NCBI RefSeq assembly: GCF_964340395.1
Contig: NC_135554.1
Span: forward strand, 1,456,001-1,520,000
Length of the DNA stretch: 64,000 nucleotides
From: Glandiceps talaboti
Taxonomy: Eukaryota; Hemichordata; Enteropneusta; Spengelidae
Reading direction: 5' to 3'
Made by a program: the position numbers and the translations under genes. Of this stretch, positions 27,701 to 33,880 are shown piece by piece (positions within the stretch are counted from its first letter, which is position 1; each line of letters starts with the position of its first letter). The notes beneath the pieces were generated by a model. That model saw nothing but the letters and a program-made list of their open reading frames with translations, had not been told where the DNA came from and did no database searches.

Positions 27701-28754
27701 ATAAGGTTCAGTACTTACAGTATTTCTGAGTTTCTGAGTTTTCTGCATTTGACAAGTTGAATATATTTCCCGAGGCCTTTGATAGATGGGGAGATGAGAT
27801 ATACATTGTCCACATATATGACAAGAATTGCAATTCTCCTTACTTCACAGCCAACCCTGGCATGAGACAGTGTCCTGTTAAGTGAATCAACATAAACATT
27901 GGAAAGAAATGGAGATAAGACTCCCCTTGTTGAACTCTATTTGTTATGTTAAACAACATGGAAAGAGAATTTGACAAATAAATATGGAATTTTTGGATAA
28001 CAAACCAATTCAAAAGTAGCTGAGCAATAACGGTCAACACTCATCTGTCATTCAATTTCTTTAAGAGAGTCCAGGAATTCACTCCATCAAACACCTTTTC
28101 AGCATCAACACTGAAATGAAAACTAAGCTGCCATCCCACTAATAGTATACATTTGTTTGTAACACCTGATTCTTTCTTTTAATAAAGCCTGCAAAAGACT
28201 AATTTTCAACCCTGTGTCAGTGTTTCGACACTTCCAACATGTATCAAGCCAACATTTTCACGAATACAGTCCCTAAAACAAATCTACAAATGTAGTCAGT
28301 TTACCCCCTACAAATGTAGTCAGTTTACCTCCTACAAATATAGTCACAGTTTACCTCCTACAAATGTAGTCAGTTTACCTCTACAAATGTAGTAAGTTTA
28401 CCTCCTACAAATGTAGTCAGTTTACCTCCTACAAATGTAGTCAGTTTACCTCCTACAAATGTAGTCAGTTTACCTCCTACAAATGTAGTCAGTTTACCCA
28501 TTAGTCTATTTACATTGTGTATCAATTATGTCACATTGTGAAAAATCAAACAGTCAACTCTTAATGGTTTAACATCAGTCTGGTAGGATTAGAAACATTT
28601 ATTTTCTTGTGATAATATATGTACATGCTATATGTCTTTTCAGGTTGTTGGACCTGCTGATGGGTCAGAGTACATCATTGATTTCTTTGGGTCGCGACTG
28701 ATACACATAACCCAGGACAACCAGACATACTACAAAGTACCAGATTACTGGTGA
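4224..28754 (+). CDS. TM2D1: TM2 domain-containing protein 1 (TM2D1, beta-amyloid-binding protein-like), five coding exons
   Basis: Joined exons 4224-4351, 15905-15981, 24594-24672, 27503-27668 and 28644-28754 give 186 residues (human about 207). In order: a hydrophobic signal sequence (about 6-27); a cysteine-rich luminal region with C36, C46, C61, C71, C79 and C92, including MGQYHC (41-46), IDPKTQ (51-56) and CYPAPNISC (71-79); a TM2 domain with two membrane helices (about 101-115 and 130-152) joined by GIDRFYLGYPAIG, whose DRF is at 116-118; then VGPADGS (152-158) and a short tail. N-glycosylation sequons occur at N76 and N176. TM2D1 proteins are secretory-pathway/plasma-membrane proteins; human TM2D1 binds amyloid beta, and fly TM2D genes act in Notch signalling. 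The CPAPN-type block, VGPADG and exon order favour TM2D1 over TM2D2 or TM2D3. All four junction phases fit. No frameshift or stop is present, so the gene appears functional. Confidence 0.9.
4618..5561. mobile_element. TTAA-flanked non-autonomous TIR transposon (about 0.94 kb)
   Basis: Both ends carry the same inverted repeat: TTTAAGGTACACAGGGAAGA at about 4,619 and its exact reverse complement ending at 5,560. TTAA at each outer edge could be the target duplication, as for piggyBac or Kolobok superfamilies. No transposase is recognised inside; the ORFs on both strands within it are short and unconvincing. It lies in TM2D1 intron 1, only 270 bp from the U12 donor. Confidence 0.65.
5685..5843 (+). 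pseudogene. SAP-domain ORF fragment (52 residues), probably transposon-derived
   Basis: From ATG 5685 the ORF reads a short leader and then a clear SAP-type helix-turn-helix: FLKKWKASELKSYLKDHGLP, then TSGRKDYLIEF. SAP motifs bind DNA in chromatin proteins and also occur at the N-terminus of several invertebrate transposon-encoded proteins. The ORF ends after FACMKA with no splice donor nearby and no recognisable partner domain, so it is probably a relic or a 5' piece of a mobile-element gene. It is in TM2D1 intron 1, just outside the TTAA element. Confidence 0.5.
5844..7030. other. Intronic non-coding, nothing recognised
   Basis: Several 60-78 codon ORFs overlap on both strands here, but none shows a domain or a plausible composition. 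No repeat is recognised. Confidence 0.45.
7030..7101. repeat. Microsatellite (AAC)n/(ACT)n
   Basis: A run of AAC, ACT and AGT trinucleotides, including a self-complementary ACTAGTAGTAGTACTACT core. A CATC/ATCC tetranucleotide patch follows at about 7,270-7,310. Confidence 0.8.
7320..10799. other. Intronic non-coding with small hairpins and one dispersed motif
   Basis: No gene is seen. Contents include a 22-bp tandem duplication of ATTACATTATATTTAATTAA near 7,728-7,770, a C-run at 9,482-9,496, the hairpin at 9,265-9,301, and at about 10,166 the word ACCAGATTTAAACTGAATGC, which recurs elsewhere in the window. Confidence 0.5.
9265..9301. repeat. Perfect 16-bp hairpin, 5-base loop
   Basis: CTTGGAGTAATTATAC, loop AGACA, then its exact reverse complement. 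It could be the core of a foldback element. Function unknown. Confidence 0.7.
10800..11165 (-). pseudogene. RING-type zinc finger fragment, one internal stop
   Basis: On the minus strand the frame reads HLFCGVCISLAF, then CILCPNCKLQI. This is the second half of a RING finger (H-x2-C-x2-C ... C-x2-C). About 20 residues later comes a second Cys pattern, CNSCKMAV and KCHKC. An in-frame TGA follows CHKCPI, after which the same frame continues with PLTPELEQLGTGIVKNKI. The combination recalls invertebrate RING/zinc-finger proteins linked with transposons (RAG1-like N-terminal regions are one possibility), but it is too short to assign. The first half of the RING is not found upstream. It lies antisense inside TM2D1 intron 1. 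Confidence 0.45.
11392..12715 (-). pseudogene. Non-LTR retrotransposon reverse transcriptase, 5'-truncated, one stop
   Basis: Minus-strand reading gives RT motifs in order: KLLTSVLNGRLVNFL, QSGFRAKRRTSDNIF, CFVDLRKAFDSIW, VGVKQGRNLSPTLFNIYLND and the catalytic LLYADDLLLL. It then continues to a C-terminal region that ends at a stop at 11,392. A TAG at 12,118 interrupts the frame within NFCSK*KLTVN; relatives usually have Trp there, so one G-to-A change explains it. The endonuclease domain and start are missing. CR1/jockey-type LINE, dead copy, in intron 1 antisense to TM2D1. Confidence 0.8.
12715..13047 (+). mobile_element. 3' end of a second LINE on the opposite strand, ending in (TTA)n
   Basis: Plus-strand reading gives APKLWNHLPSDLR, the usual C-terminal block of CR1/L2-type ORF2, then a frameshift and FKANLKTFIF. 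A 3' UTR follows that ends TTTAAACAATATATTATT and then (TTA)n at about 12,999-13,047. The minus-strand LINE abuts it head-on, so one inserted into or beside the other. Confidence 0.65.
13287..13336. repeat. Microsatellite (AAT)n
   Basis: About 16 AAT units follow an AT-rich TTATTATT patch and directly precede the dispersed repeat at 13,337. Confidence 0.9.
13337..13545 (+). repeat. Dispersed repeat, copy A (inverted copy at 43.4 kb)
   Basis: About 200 bp match the reverse complement of 43,351-43,562 closely; the differences are mainly substitutions plus one 6-bp insertion. It contains a short internal tandem, ATATTTGCTATGC-GGCT twice. In both copies the minus-sense frame (RPQTSASIANMSRHSKYMLK here) stays open and the 6-bp change keeps frame, but no domain is recognised. 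Confidence 0.75.
13546..15904. other. End of intron 1, non-coding up to the U12 branch site
   Basis: No gene or TE domain is recognised. The 74-codon ORF at 14,400-14,624 has several cysteines but no splice sites that fit TM2D1 and no domain. Confidence 0.5.
15905..15981 (+). CDS. TM2D1: TM2D1 coding exon 2
   Basis: 77 bases. The first A completes Gln43, followed by YHCEIPDIDPKTQSARDC and DEDGIVS, then a G that joins TT of exon 3 to make Val69. C46 and C61 and the DPKTQ block match the TM2D1 luminal region. The donor is GTATTC. It is preceded by the U12 branch site and AC acceptor. Confidence 0.85.
15996..16640. mobile_element. Non-autonomous TAGCACAACT-type element, copy 1 (partial)
   Basis: Begins TTTTTTAGCACAACTAGTGCTATAG and runs through the block TTTGGTGGGGACATTACTTA, GGGTGTGTAGATGG and ATGATC-CATCACAGATGTG. 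The same order recurs at 16,734, 24,700, 28,934 and 59,700. No protein is seen. Confidence 0.65.
16734..17960. mobile_element. TAGCACAACTG-type TIR element, copy 2 (near full length)
   Basis: The left end is TTTTTAGCACAACTGAAC and the right end CTGTACAGTTGTGCTACAAC, giving an 11-bp inverted repeat TAGCACAACTG / CAGTTGTGCTA. The body carries the shared GGTGGGGACATTACTT block and several AAATTTGGTGGGAA-like subrepeats. No transposase frame is seen, so it is a non-autonomous DNA transposon, about 1.2 kb. Confidence 0.6.
17355..17860. repeat. About five degenerate ~105-bp tandem units within the TIR element
   Basis: Units share CTAGCAACCATGACCACGCC, CATAGCAACAGCCAAATGAT and AAAGATAACAGGAATTAATA in the same order. 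They form the right part of the 16,734-17,960 element. Confidence 0.65.
17961..19210. other. Intronic non-coding, old TE-like DNA
   Basis: Contains a GAAAGGCTGTCTGTCTGTG block that resembles non-autonomous elements. At about 18,805-18,842, in reverse orientation, lies the motif CTGAATGCCTTCCGTAAGGG, which forms the 43-bp array near 44 kb. No gene is seen. Confidence 0.5.
19211..21734. repeat. 26/24-bp satellite array, left block
   Basis: The 26-bp unit reads GTTAATTCAGATTAAACTCT plus GATAGT or GACAGT. A frequent 24-bp form ends in GACT, and a few 20-bp forms lack this tail. Long and short forms are interspersed irregularly. It is very AT-rich, without coding potential, and fills much of TM2D1 intron 2. 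Confidence 0.95.
21735..22215. mobile_element. Two Penelope-like element 3' ends, head-to-head, forming a 190-bp perfect inverted repeat
   Basis: Arms 21,773-21,962 and 22,026-22,215 are, by my reading, exact reverse complements around a 63-base loop. Loop plus right arm encode RGVKEAIYIRALKPSLNRDG and GRYKLPGTFDPLL before a stop at 22,100-22,102. This is the C-terminal part of the GIY-YIG endonuclease typical of Penelope-like retroelements. The left arm encodes the same from SLNRDGG on in the opposite direction and its 3' UTR runs 38 bases further, to 21,735. RT domains are absent. Head-to-head truncated copies are a known Penelope arrangement. The unit sits inside the 26-bp satellite, which resumes directly on both sides. 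Confidence 0.8.
22134..22170 (+). ncRNA. Degenerate hammerhead-like motif in the Penelope 3' end
   Basis: TTGACAAA, stem GACTG, loop AAGTGTA, stem CAGTC, then GAAA and ATTTC. The stem followed by GAAA resembles stem II and the core of hammerhead ribozymes, which are known in Penelope-like elements. The other core strand (CUGANGA) is not matched, so activity is unlikely. The same sequence occurs inverted in the left arm. Confidence 0.3.
22216..24570. repeat. 26/24-bp satellite array, right block
   Basis: Same unit as the left block. Together the blocks hold roughly 190 units. The array ends at CAGATTAAAT, 24 bases before TM2D1 exon 3, so it supplies part of the likely branch-point region of intron 2. 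Confidence 0.95.
24594..24672 (+). CDS. TM2D1: TM2D1 coding exon 3
   Basis: 79 bases between acceptor TTCATTTATAG and donor GTGAGT. Codes for (V)NCYPAPNISC, then DDMQFGFQKDIPCRY and two bases of Thr95. The CxPAPNISC and GF-K-I-C pattern is the TM2D1 luminal signature. Confidence 0.9.
24700..24935. mobile_element. TAGCACAACT-type element, copy 3 (partial) with (GT)n
   Basis: Begins at TTTTAGGTTCAGTGGTTTTA and contains about 32 GT units (24,727-24,792). It then runs into the shared GTGGGACATTACTTAGGGTG and GTTCAAATGAAAGTGATTGC blocks. Confidence 0.6.
24936..25989. other. Intron 3 non-coding
   Basis: No gene is seen. At about 25,118 the word ACCAGATTTAGACTGAATG again matches the dispersed motif seen at 10,166 and 18,805. 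Confidence 0.5.
25990..27485. repeat. 39-bp minisatellite, about 38 units
   Basis: The unit is CTTTACTGGTGGGATATAGT plus TTACATCTTGGTGGGTACA. Because 39 is a multiple of three, long artificial ORFs arise (a 13-residue GYTLLVGYSLHLG repeat on plus and a similar one on minus). These are not genes. One shortened unit occurs near 26,095. Variants such as CATCGCTATGGTTACAC recur in a spaced pattern near 27,165 and 27,400, a sign of block duplication. The array ends 17 bases before TM2D1 exon 4. Confidence 0.95.
27503..27668 (+). CDS. TM2D1: TM2D1 coding exon 4 (TM2 domain)
   Basis: 166 bases between acceptor GTTCTTTTACAG and donor GTAAGG. Codes for both membrane helices of the TM2 domain and the DRFYLGYPAIGLLK loop. 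Ends in phase 0 after IASQ. Confidence 0.95.
27745..28145 (-). pseudogene. Decayed non-LTR reverse transcriptase fragment in intron 4
   Basis: Minus-strand frames give VDAEKVFDGVNSWTLLKKLN, then NRVQQG and, after a frameshift, GVLSPFLSNVYVDSLN. The would-be catalytic segment reads VIYVDNVYL instead of YADD, so it is inactive. Both ends of the element are missing. Clade not assigned. Confidence 0.6.
28280..28497. repeat. 24-bp minisatellite, about 9 units
   Basis: The unit is CTACAAATGTAGTCAGTTTA plus CCTC. CTACAAATGTAG is itself a near palindrome. It lies in intron 4, 146 bases before the last exon. Confidence 0.9.
28644..28754 (+). CDS. TM2D1: TM2D1 coding exon 5 (C-terminus)
   Basis: Acceptor TATGTCTTTTCAG. 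Codes for VVGPADGSEYIIDFFGSRLI and the tail to YKVPDYW, with stop TGA at 28,752-28,754. VGPADGS is shared across TM2D proteins. Confidence 0.95.
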   Translation, partial: VVGPADGSEYIIDFFGSRLIHITQDNQTYYKVPDYW

Positions 28755-28864
28755 CACAACTTGTATACTTATATTATTGTACATATATTTAGTGTTGTAT
28801 ATATTTTGAATATCATCAAGTGATTTTCATACAGATATTGGTGGGGTTTTTTGAAGAATATGTG

Positions 28865-28870
28865 AATAAA
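28865..28870 (+). terminator. Polyadenylation signal AATAAA for TM2D1
   Basis: AATAAA followed by a second AATAAATA, 111 bases after the TM2D1 stop. It fits a short 3' UTR ending before about 28,900. Confidence 0.6.
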
Positions 28871-28933
28871 TAAATATGAATATAATAGCATTTCTATGTG
28901 ACTATATATTCCAGCGTCACAATGCAAAAAATG

Positions 28934-28983
28934 GTTTTTAGCACAACTTAACTGAGGTTCAGTAGTGATTTAGGCATGGTGAA

Positions 28984-29030
<47 letters not shown>

Positions 29031-29460
29031 AAGTAAAAGTAAAAAACCTTCAGACTAATTGCCTTGGTATTTCATGGGAATATTACTTTGGGTGTGTAGA
29101 TGGAAAATTATTCAAATGAAAATGATCGCATCAGAGATGTGTTTTTGATCAAAAAATGTGATTTACCACTGGGCAGCTTGGTCTGAAATTTGGTGGGAAT
29201 GTTCTGAGGGGTGTGTAGATTAAGAATTGTTCATGACCTGATCCCATCAGAAATATGCAAATTATATTTAAAAATGTGTCTTTTGGGGCAAAAACGTTAA
29301 TTCCAAAACTACTGAGTAGATATGACTGAAATTTAATGGGGATGCATCTGGGAATGTATAGATAAAGAAATATTCATGACATGGTGATCCATCAGTGATA
29401 TACAAATTAGGTCTAAATATATCAAATTGGGTCGAAATCTATATGATGAAATCGGCTATT
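28934..29460. mobile_element. TAGCACAACT-type element, copy 4
   Basis: Starts TTTTTAGCACAACTTAACTG and carries GGTTCAGTAGTG, a GT/GTAT microsatellite (28,988-29,027) and the shared GTGTGTAGATGGAAAATTATT and ATGATCGCATCAGAGATGTG blocks. Confidence 0.65.
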
Positions 29461-29776
29461 GATATGGGACCACTTGACTTTAGAAACTCGATCTGGTGAC
29501 AATACGTCCACAAAAAATACAAATGGCAATAGTAAAGTCCAATAATTGGCACTTTGTTGATAGTGAACACTATGTTGGAAGCAAGGAATGCTGACACAAT
29601 TGACAGCATCAACACATCTCAGCTAATAACAAAAGGTATTTACAGTATTGTATTGCTACTCCGTGAGCGACCAGCAACAGCACATCGTCTCCGTTATATG
29701 TTACTTTTTTGACTGTTCTACAAGTACGTGTGGATTTTACTGCTTGGTATACTGTTTAGTAACTGTTCAAGTTGAT

Positions 29777-32722
29777 ATGGATGCAGTTTCTTTTTGGACC
29801 TTGCTGTTCTACTTTCTTCTCGTCTATGGTGTGGGTACAACTTGCCATGATGGTGGGCAAAATAGGTATTCCCGTGAGCAGCTGTTGGCTGTTTGATGGG
29901 ACCATGGTGATCCGCCAAAAATACCACCTGAATTGGAAGAAATATTACAATCAGAGTCTAACCAAAATTGTCATCAACCACACCAACCTTTACACCGTAG
30001 ACGACGTGGAAAGAGAGGAGGAGTGAAACAGAGACTTCGTAAACGTAAATACAACCCCCCACTTCCATCTATTTTGTTAGCAAATGTACGCTCACTCAGA
30101 AATAAGATAGATGAACTCCATGTAAACACAAAATACCTGACAGAATATCGCGATTCATGTCTATTGTGTTTTAGTGAAACATGGCTGACAGATAATATAT
30201 CAAACAATGCTCTACAGGTGGACGGGTTTTATGGACCATTCAGGACAGATCGGGATCATGACGTAACAGGGAAAGCCATCGGTGGTGGAGTATGCATCTA
30301 TGTTAATGCGAAATGGTGTAAAGAAATACAAGTTAGAGAAAGCATCTGCACAAAGGATATTGAACTACTGTGTATGTCATTCAGACCATACTATCTTCCG
30401 AGGGAGTTTGGCCTGATATTTGCCGTAGTTGTGTACATCCCACCATCAGCTGATACCGCAAGTGCCGCAGCAATTATTCGTAAAGTAGTTGATCGACAGG
30501 AAACCCTGTCACCAGATTCGCCTAAACTAGTGCTAGGAGACTTCAACTCTTGTTCACTATCCAATCAGCTCCCGAACTATCACCAGTATGTCACCTGTTA
30601 TACTCGTAAAGCAAAAACCCTGGATCTTTGTTATTCAAATATCATCAACGCCTATAAAGCCATCAGGAAGTCACCGCTGAGCACTGGTGATCATAATGCA
30701 GTGCACCTGATACCTACCTACCGACAAAAACTTAAACAAAACAAACCACAGACTAGGTCAGTTCAGATATGGTCTCAACAATCAATCGAGGATCTTCAAG
30801 GATGTCTAGCCAGTACAGATTGGTCAGTTCTCACAGAAAACAACTCCCTTGAAAGATCAACAGATATAATAACAGACTACCTTAAGTTTTGTGAAGACAT
30901 GCTAGTAGAGAAAAGGATAATAAAAACGTACGCTAATAATAAACTCTGGGTTACGTCTAACTTAAAACACCTGTTGAAGGAGAAAGCAATTGCTTTCGCT
31001 GAAGGTAGGGTCTCTGATGGAAAGTGTCTGCAAAGGAAATTAAAACAAGAGATACGCGATTGCAAAGACAGGTACAAAATGAAAATTGAAAGTCAGTTCC
31101 AGTCCGGTGATTTGAGGAAAGCATGGAATGGCCTTGCTGTTCTTTCTGGTAAACAGGAAAAAACGAACAGGAAGACGGAAGTGGTAGAAGCAAAGACATT
31201 CGCTAATGAACTGAATGATTTCTATTGTCGTTTTGACACACATAACTTCCAACAGCAACAAGAGAATGCTAGAAATATTGTAACAAGTAAATTAGAGCAA
31301 TCAGATATGCCACAAATATCAGAGATGGAGGTTAGTTTAAAGTTAAAGTGCATTAATCCTAGAAAAGCACAGGGTCCTGATAATATATCTGGTAGATTCC
31401 TTCGTCATTGTCATCTAGAAGTGGCTAGTATCTTCACTACACTTTTCAATTGGTCTATATCAACACATACTATTCCAAGTCTGTGGAAAACATCGGCCAT
31501 TTCACCTGTTCCTAAGCACAACAATCCCACTAAGCTAAACGATTACAGACCAATAGCTCTTACATCCATTGTTATGAAATGTCTCGAAAGTATTGTTTTA
31601 ACTCGCATTACTGACCAAGTTAAGAATCTTACTGACCCACTTCAATTTGCGTACAGAGCTAACAGATCAGTTGAAGATGCTGTTATAGCCCTATTACATC
31701 AAGCCCTTTCCCATCTGGAACAACCCAAGTCTTTTGTCCGTATTCTATTCGTTGACTTTTCATCAGCTTTCAACACCATACAGCCACATCTGATGGTGAA
31801 CAAGTTAAATGCAATGAATGTAAACCCCAACATAATACTCTGGGTGTTAGATTTTCTAACTAACAGACGGCAATATGTAAGAGTAAATGCAATAGGTATG
31901 AATAATCGTAATCCGTCCGCAACAGTGTCTAGTATGCGCAGTACGTCTACTGGCGCACCCCAGGGCTCGGTAATCTCTCCTGTTCTGTTTACTTTGTACA
32001 CAAATGATCTTAAAAGTACAAGTGAAAAGGGACAGATGGTCAAATATGCTGATGATACAGCATTTGGAGATTACTCAAATGATGAAAAACACTTTGAAAA
32101 TCAAGTGCACCACTTAAAACAGTGGTGTGAGGACAATTATCTAGAATTAAACACAAAGAAAACAAAAGAAATGGTAATTGACTTTAGTAGATCTAGAAGG
32201 GAAGTTAAAGCACTTGAAATTAACTCTGAGGTTGTAGAACGTGTTTCAATATACCGCTACCTAGGAACACTCATTGATGACAAACTTACATTCCAACAGA
32301 ACACCGATGCTGTATATAAGAAATGCCAACAGCGAATGTACTTACTGCGTAAACTAAGATCACTGAATATTAGACCAGATATATTGAAAGCATTCTACTC
32401 TAGCCACATTGAGAGTGTAGTTACCTTTTCGTTTCTAAGCTGGTTTGGAGGGTTGACTGTTTCAAATGTTAACAAATTACAGACAGTTGTCAATACCTGT
32501 ACTAAAATATGTGGAACTGAATGTAAAAGCATGAAATCATTATATGGAAAACGAGCACTTGTTAAAGCCACAAAAATTACCAATGACCCTTCCCATGCCT
32601 TAGTTCAGTATTTTGAGATGCTTCCCTTGGGTCGCAGGTATCGAATTTTATCCTTGAGAACACGTCGTGCTCGGCTCAGTTACGTACCTTCAGCCATCAG
32701 AATACTTAACCAGAGAATGTAA
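29777..32722 (+). mobile_element. Rex1/L2-like non-LTR retrotransposon ORF (endonuclease + reverse transcriptase), one in-frame stop
   Basis: One frame runs from ATG 29,777 to TAA 32,722, broken only by a TGA at 29,894 inside SREQLLAV*WDHGDPP. An Arg CGA codon there would need one C-to-T change. After a basic stretch (RRRRGKRGGVKQRLRKRK) comes an APE-type endonuclease with ANVRSLRNK, CFSETWL, VYIPPS, LGDFNS and STGDHNAVH. The RT follows with ILFVDFSSAFNTIQPHLM, STGAPQGSVISPVLF and the catalytic KYADDTAFG (YADD 32,045-32,056), ending in SYVPSAIRIL. Length and domains look complete, so apart from the stop this may be a young copy. ORFs on the minus strand here are shadows. Confidence 0.9.
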
Positions 32723-32876
32723 GAAGTAAAGGAATGTGAATGTTTTTATGTAGTCTTTTACACAGTTTTTATTGTCTTCGTACTTTTGTTGTTCTTAGTA
32801 CTACTTTAATGTGTAAGATTATATGTATGCTTTTCTGTGTTGTTGCAAGACAAATTTCCCCGTGAGGGATAATAAA

Positions 32877-32935
<59 letters not shown>

Positions 32936-32936
32936 G
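32723..32936 (+). mobile_element. 3' UTR and (AAT)n tail of the Rex1/L2-like LINE
   Basis: Ends AAATTTCCCCGTGAGGGATA then ATAAAGT and about 18 AAT units (32,880-32,934). The small CCCC/GGG hairpin plus AATAAAGT and a short tandem tail is the usual 3' end of Rex1/L2-type elements, where the RT begins copying. Confidence 0.8.
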
Positions 32937-32949
32937 TATTGTCCGCTCA

Positions 32950-33655
32950 TAGACCAGGTGAGTCACAGAATTAGACCAGGTGAGTCACAGAATAGACCAG
33001 GTGAGTCACAGAATTAGACCAGGTGAGTCACAGAATTAGACCAGGTGAGTCACAGAATTAGACCAGGTGAGTCACAGAATTAGACCAGGTGAGTCACAGA
33101 ATTAGACCAGGTGAGTCACAGAATAGACCAGGTGAGTCACAGAATAGACCAGGTGAGTCACAGAATTAGACCAGGTGAGTCACAGAATAGACCAGGTGAG
33201 TCACAGAATTAGACCAGGTGAGTCACAGAATTAGACCAGGTGAGTCACAGAATTAGACCAGGTGAGTCACAGAATTAGACCAGGTGAGTCACAGAATTAG
33301 ACCAGGTGAGTCACAGAATTAGACCAGGTGAGTCACAGAATTAGACCAGGTGAGTCACAGAATTAGACCAGGTGAGTCACAGAATTAGACCAGGTGAGTC
33401 ACAGAATTAGACCAGGTGAGTCACAGAATTAGACCAGGTGAGTCACAGAATTAGACCAGGTGAGTCACAGAATTAGACCAGGTGAGTCACAGAATTAGAC
33501 CAGGTGAGTCACAGAATAGACCAGGTGAGTCACAGAATAGACCAGGTGAGTCACAGAATTAGACCAGGTGAGTCACAGAATAGACCAGGTGAGTCACAGA
33601 ATAGACCAGGTGAGTCACAGAATAGACCAGGTGAGTCACAGAATAGACCAGTTGA
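32950..33655. repeat. 21/22-bp array (about 32 units) carrying TGAGTCA and CAGGTGAGT
   Basis: The unit is TAGACCAGGTGAGTCACAGA plus A or AT. Length alternates between 21 and 22 bases through GAA(T)TAGACC. Each unit holds the AP-1 core TGAGTCA and a full consensus 5' splice site CAG|GTGAGT. The 21-bp form keeps a reading frame, which makes the MSHRIDQ repeat ORF at the right end; this is not a gene. Confidence 0.95.
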
Positions 33656-33880
33656 GAAATACAGCAGTACCCAAAGTTGGTAGATTGAAACATTTTGTCT
33701 CTCAATGGGAAGATATTAGTTCTAATGCCATAATTCTAGATATTGTTTCTCATTGTCACATTGAATTTTATGATGACAAACCACCATCACAGACATATAT
33801 TCCAAGGGAAATTAAGTTTAATCAAATAGAGAAATAATCAATGGTGAAATAGACCAATTGGTTTCAAAAGGAGTGATGAG
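33656..33880 (+). pseudogene. DIRS-like (tyrosine-recombinase) retroelement RT fragment, frameshifted
   Basis: Reads VGRLKHFVSQWEDISSNAII, then LDIVSHCHIEFYDD and IPREIKFNQIEK. A one-base frame change follows, then EIINGEIDQLVSKGVM. This is the segment that precedes the RT core in DIRS-type elements (GRL-HF--W--I, then IP--I-F---E, then EI--L--KG). It is cut on the left by the 21/22-bp array and on the right by the 50-bp satellite, so no RT core remains. Confidence 0.55.

Noticed and set aside
30877-32583. Minus-strand ORFs of 62-114 codons under the Rex1/L2-like LINE
   Set aside because: Shadows of the plus-strand RT/endonuclease frame with no recognisable domain.
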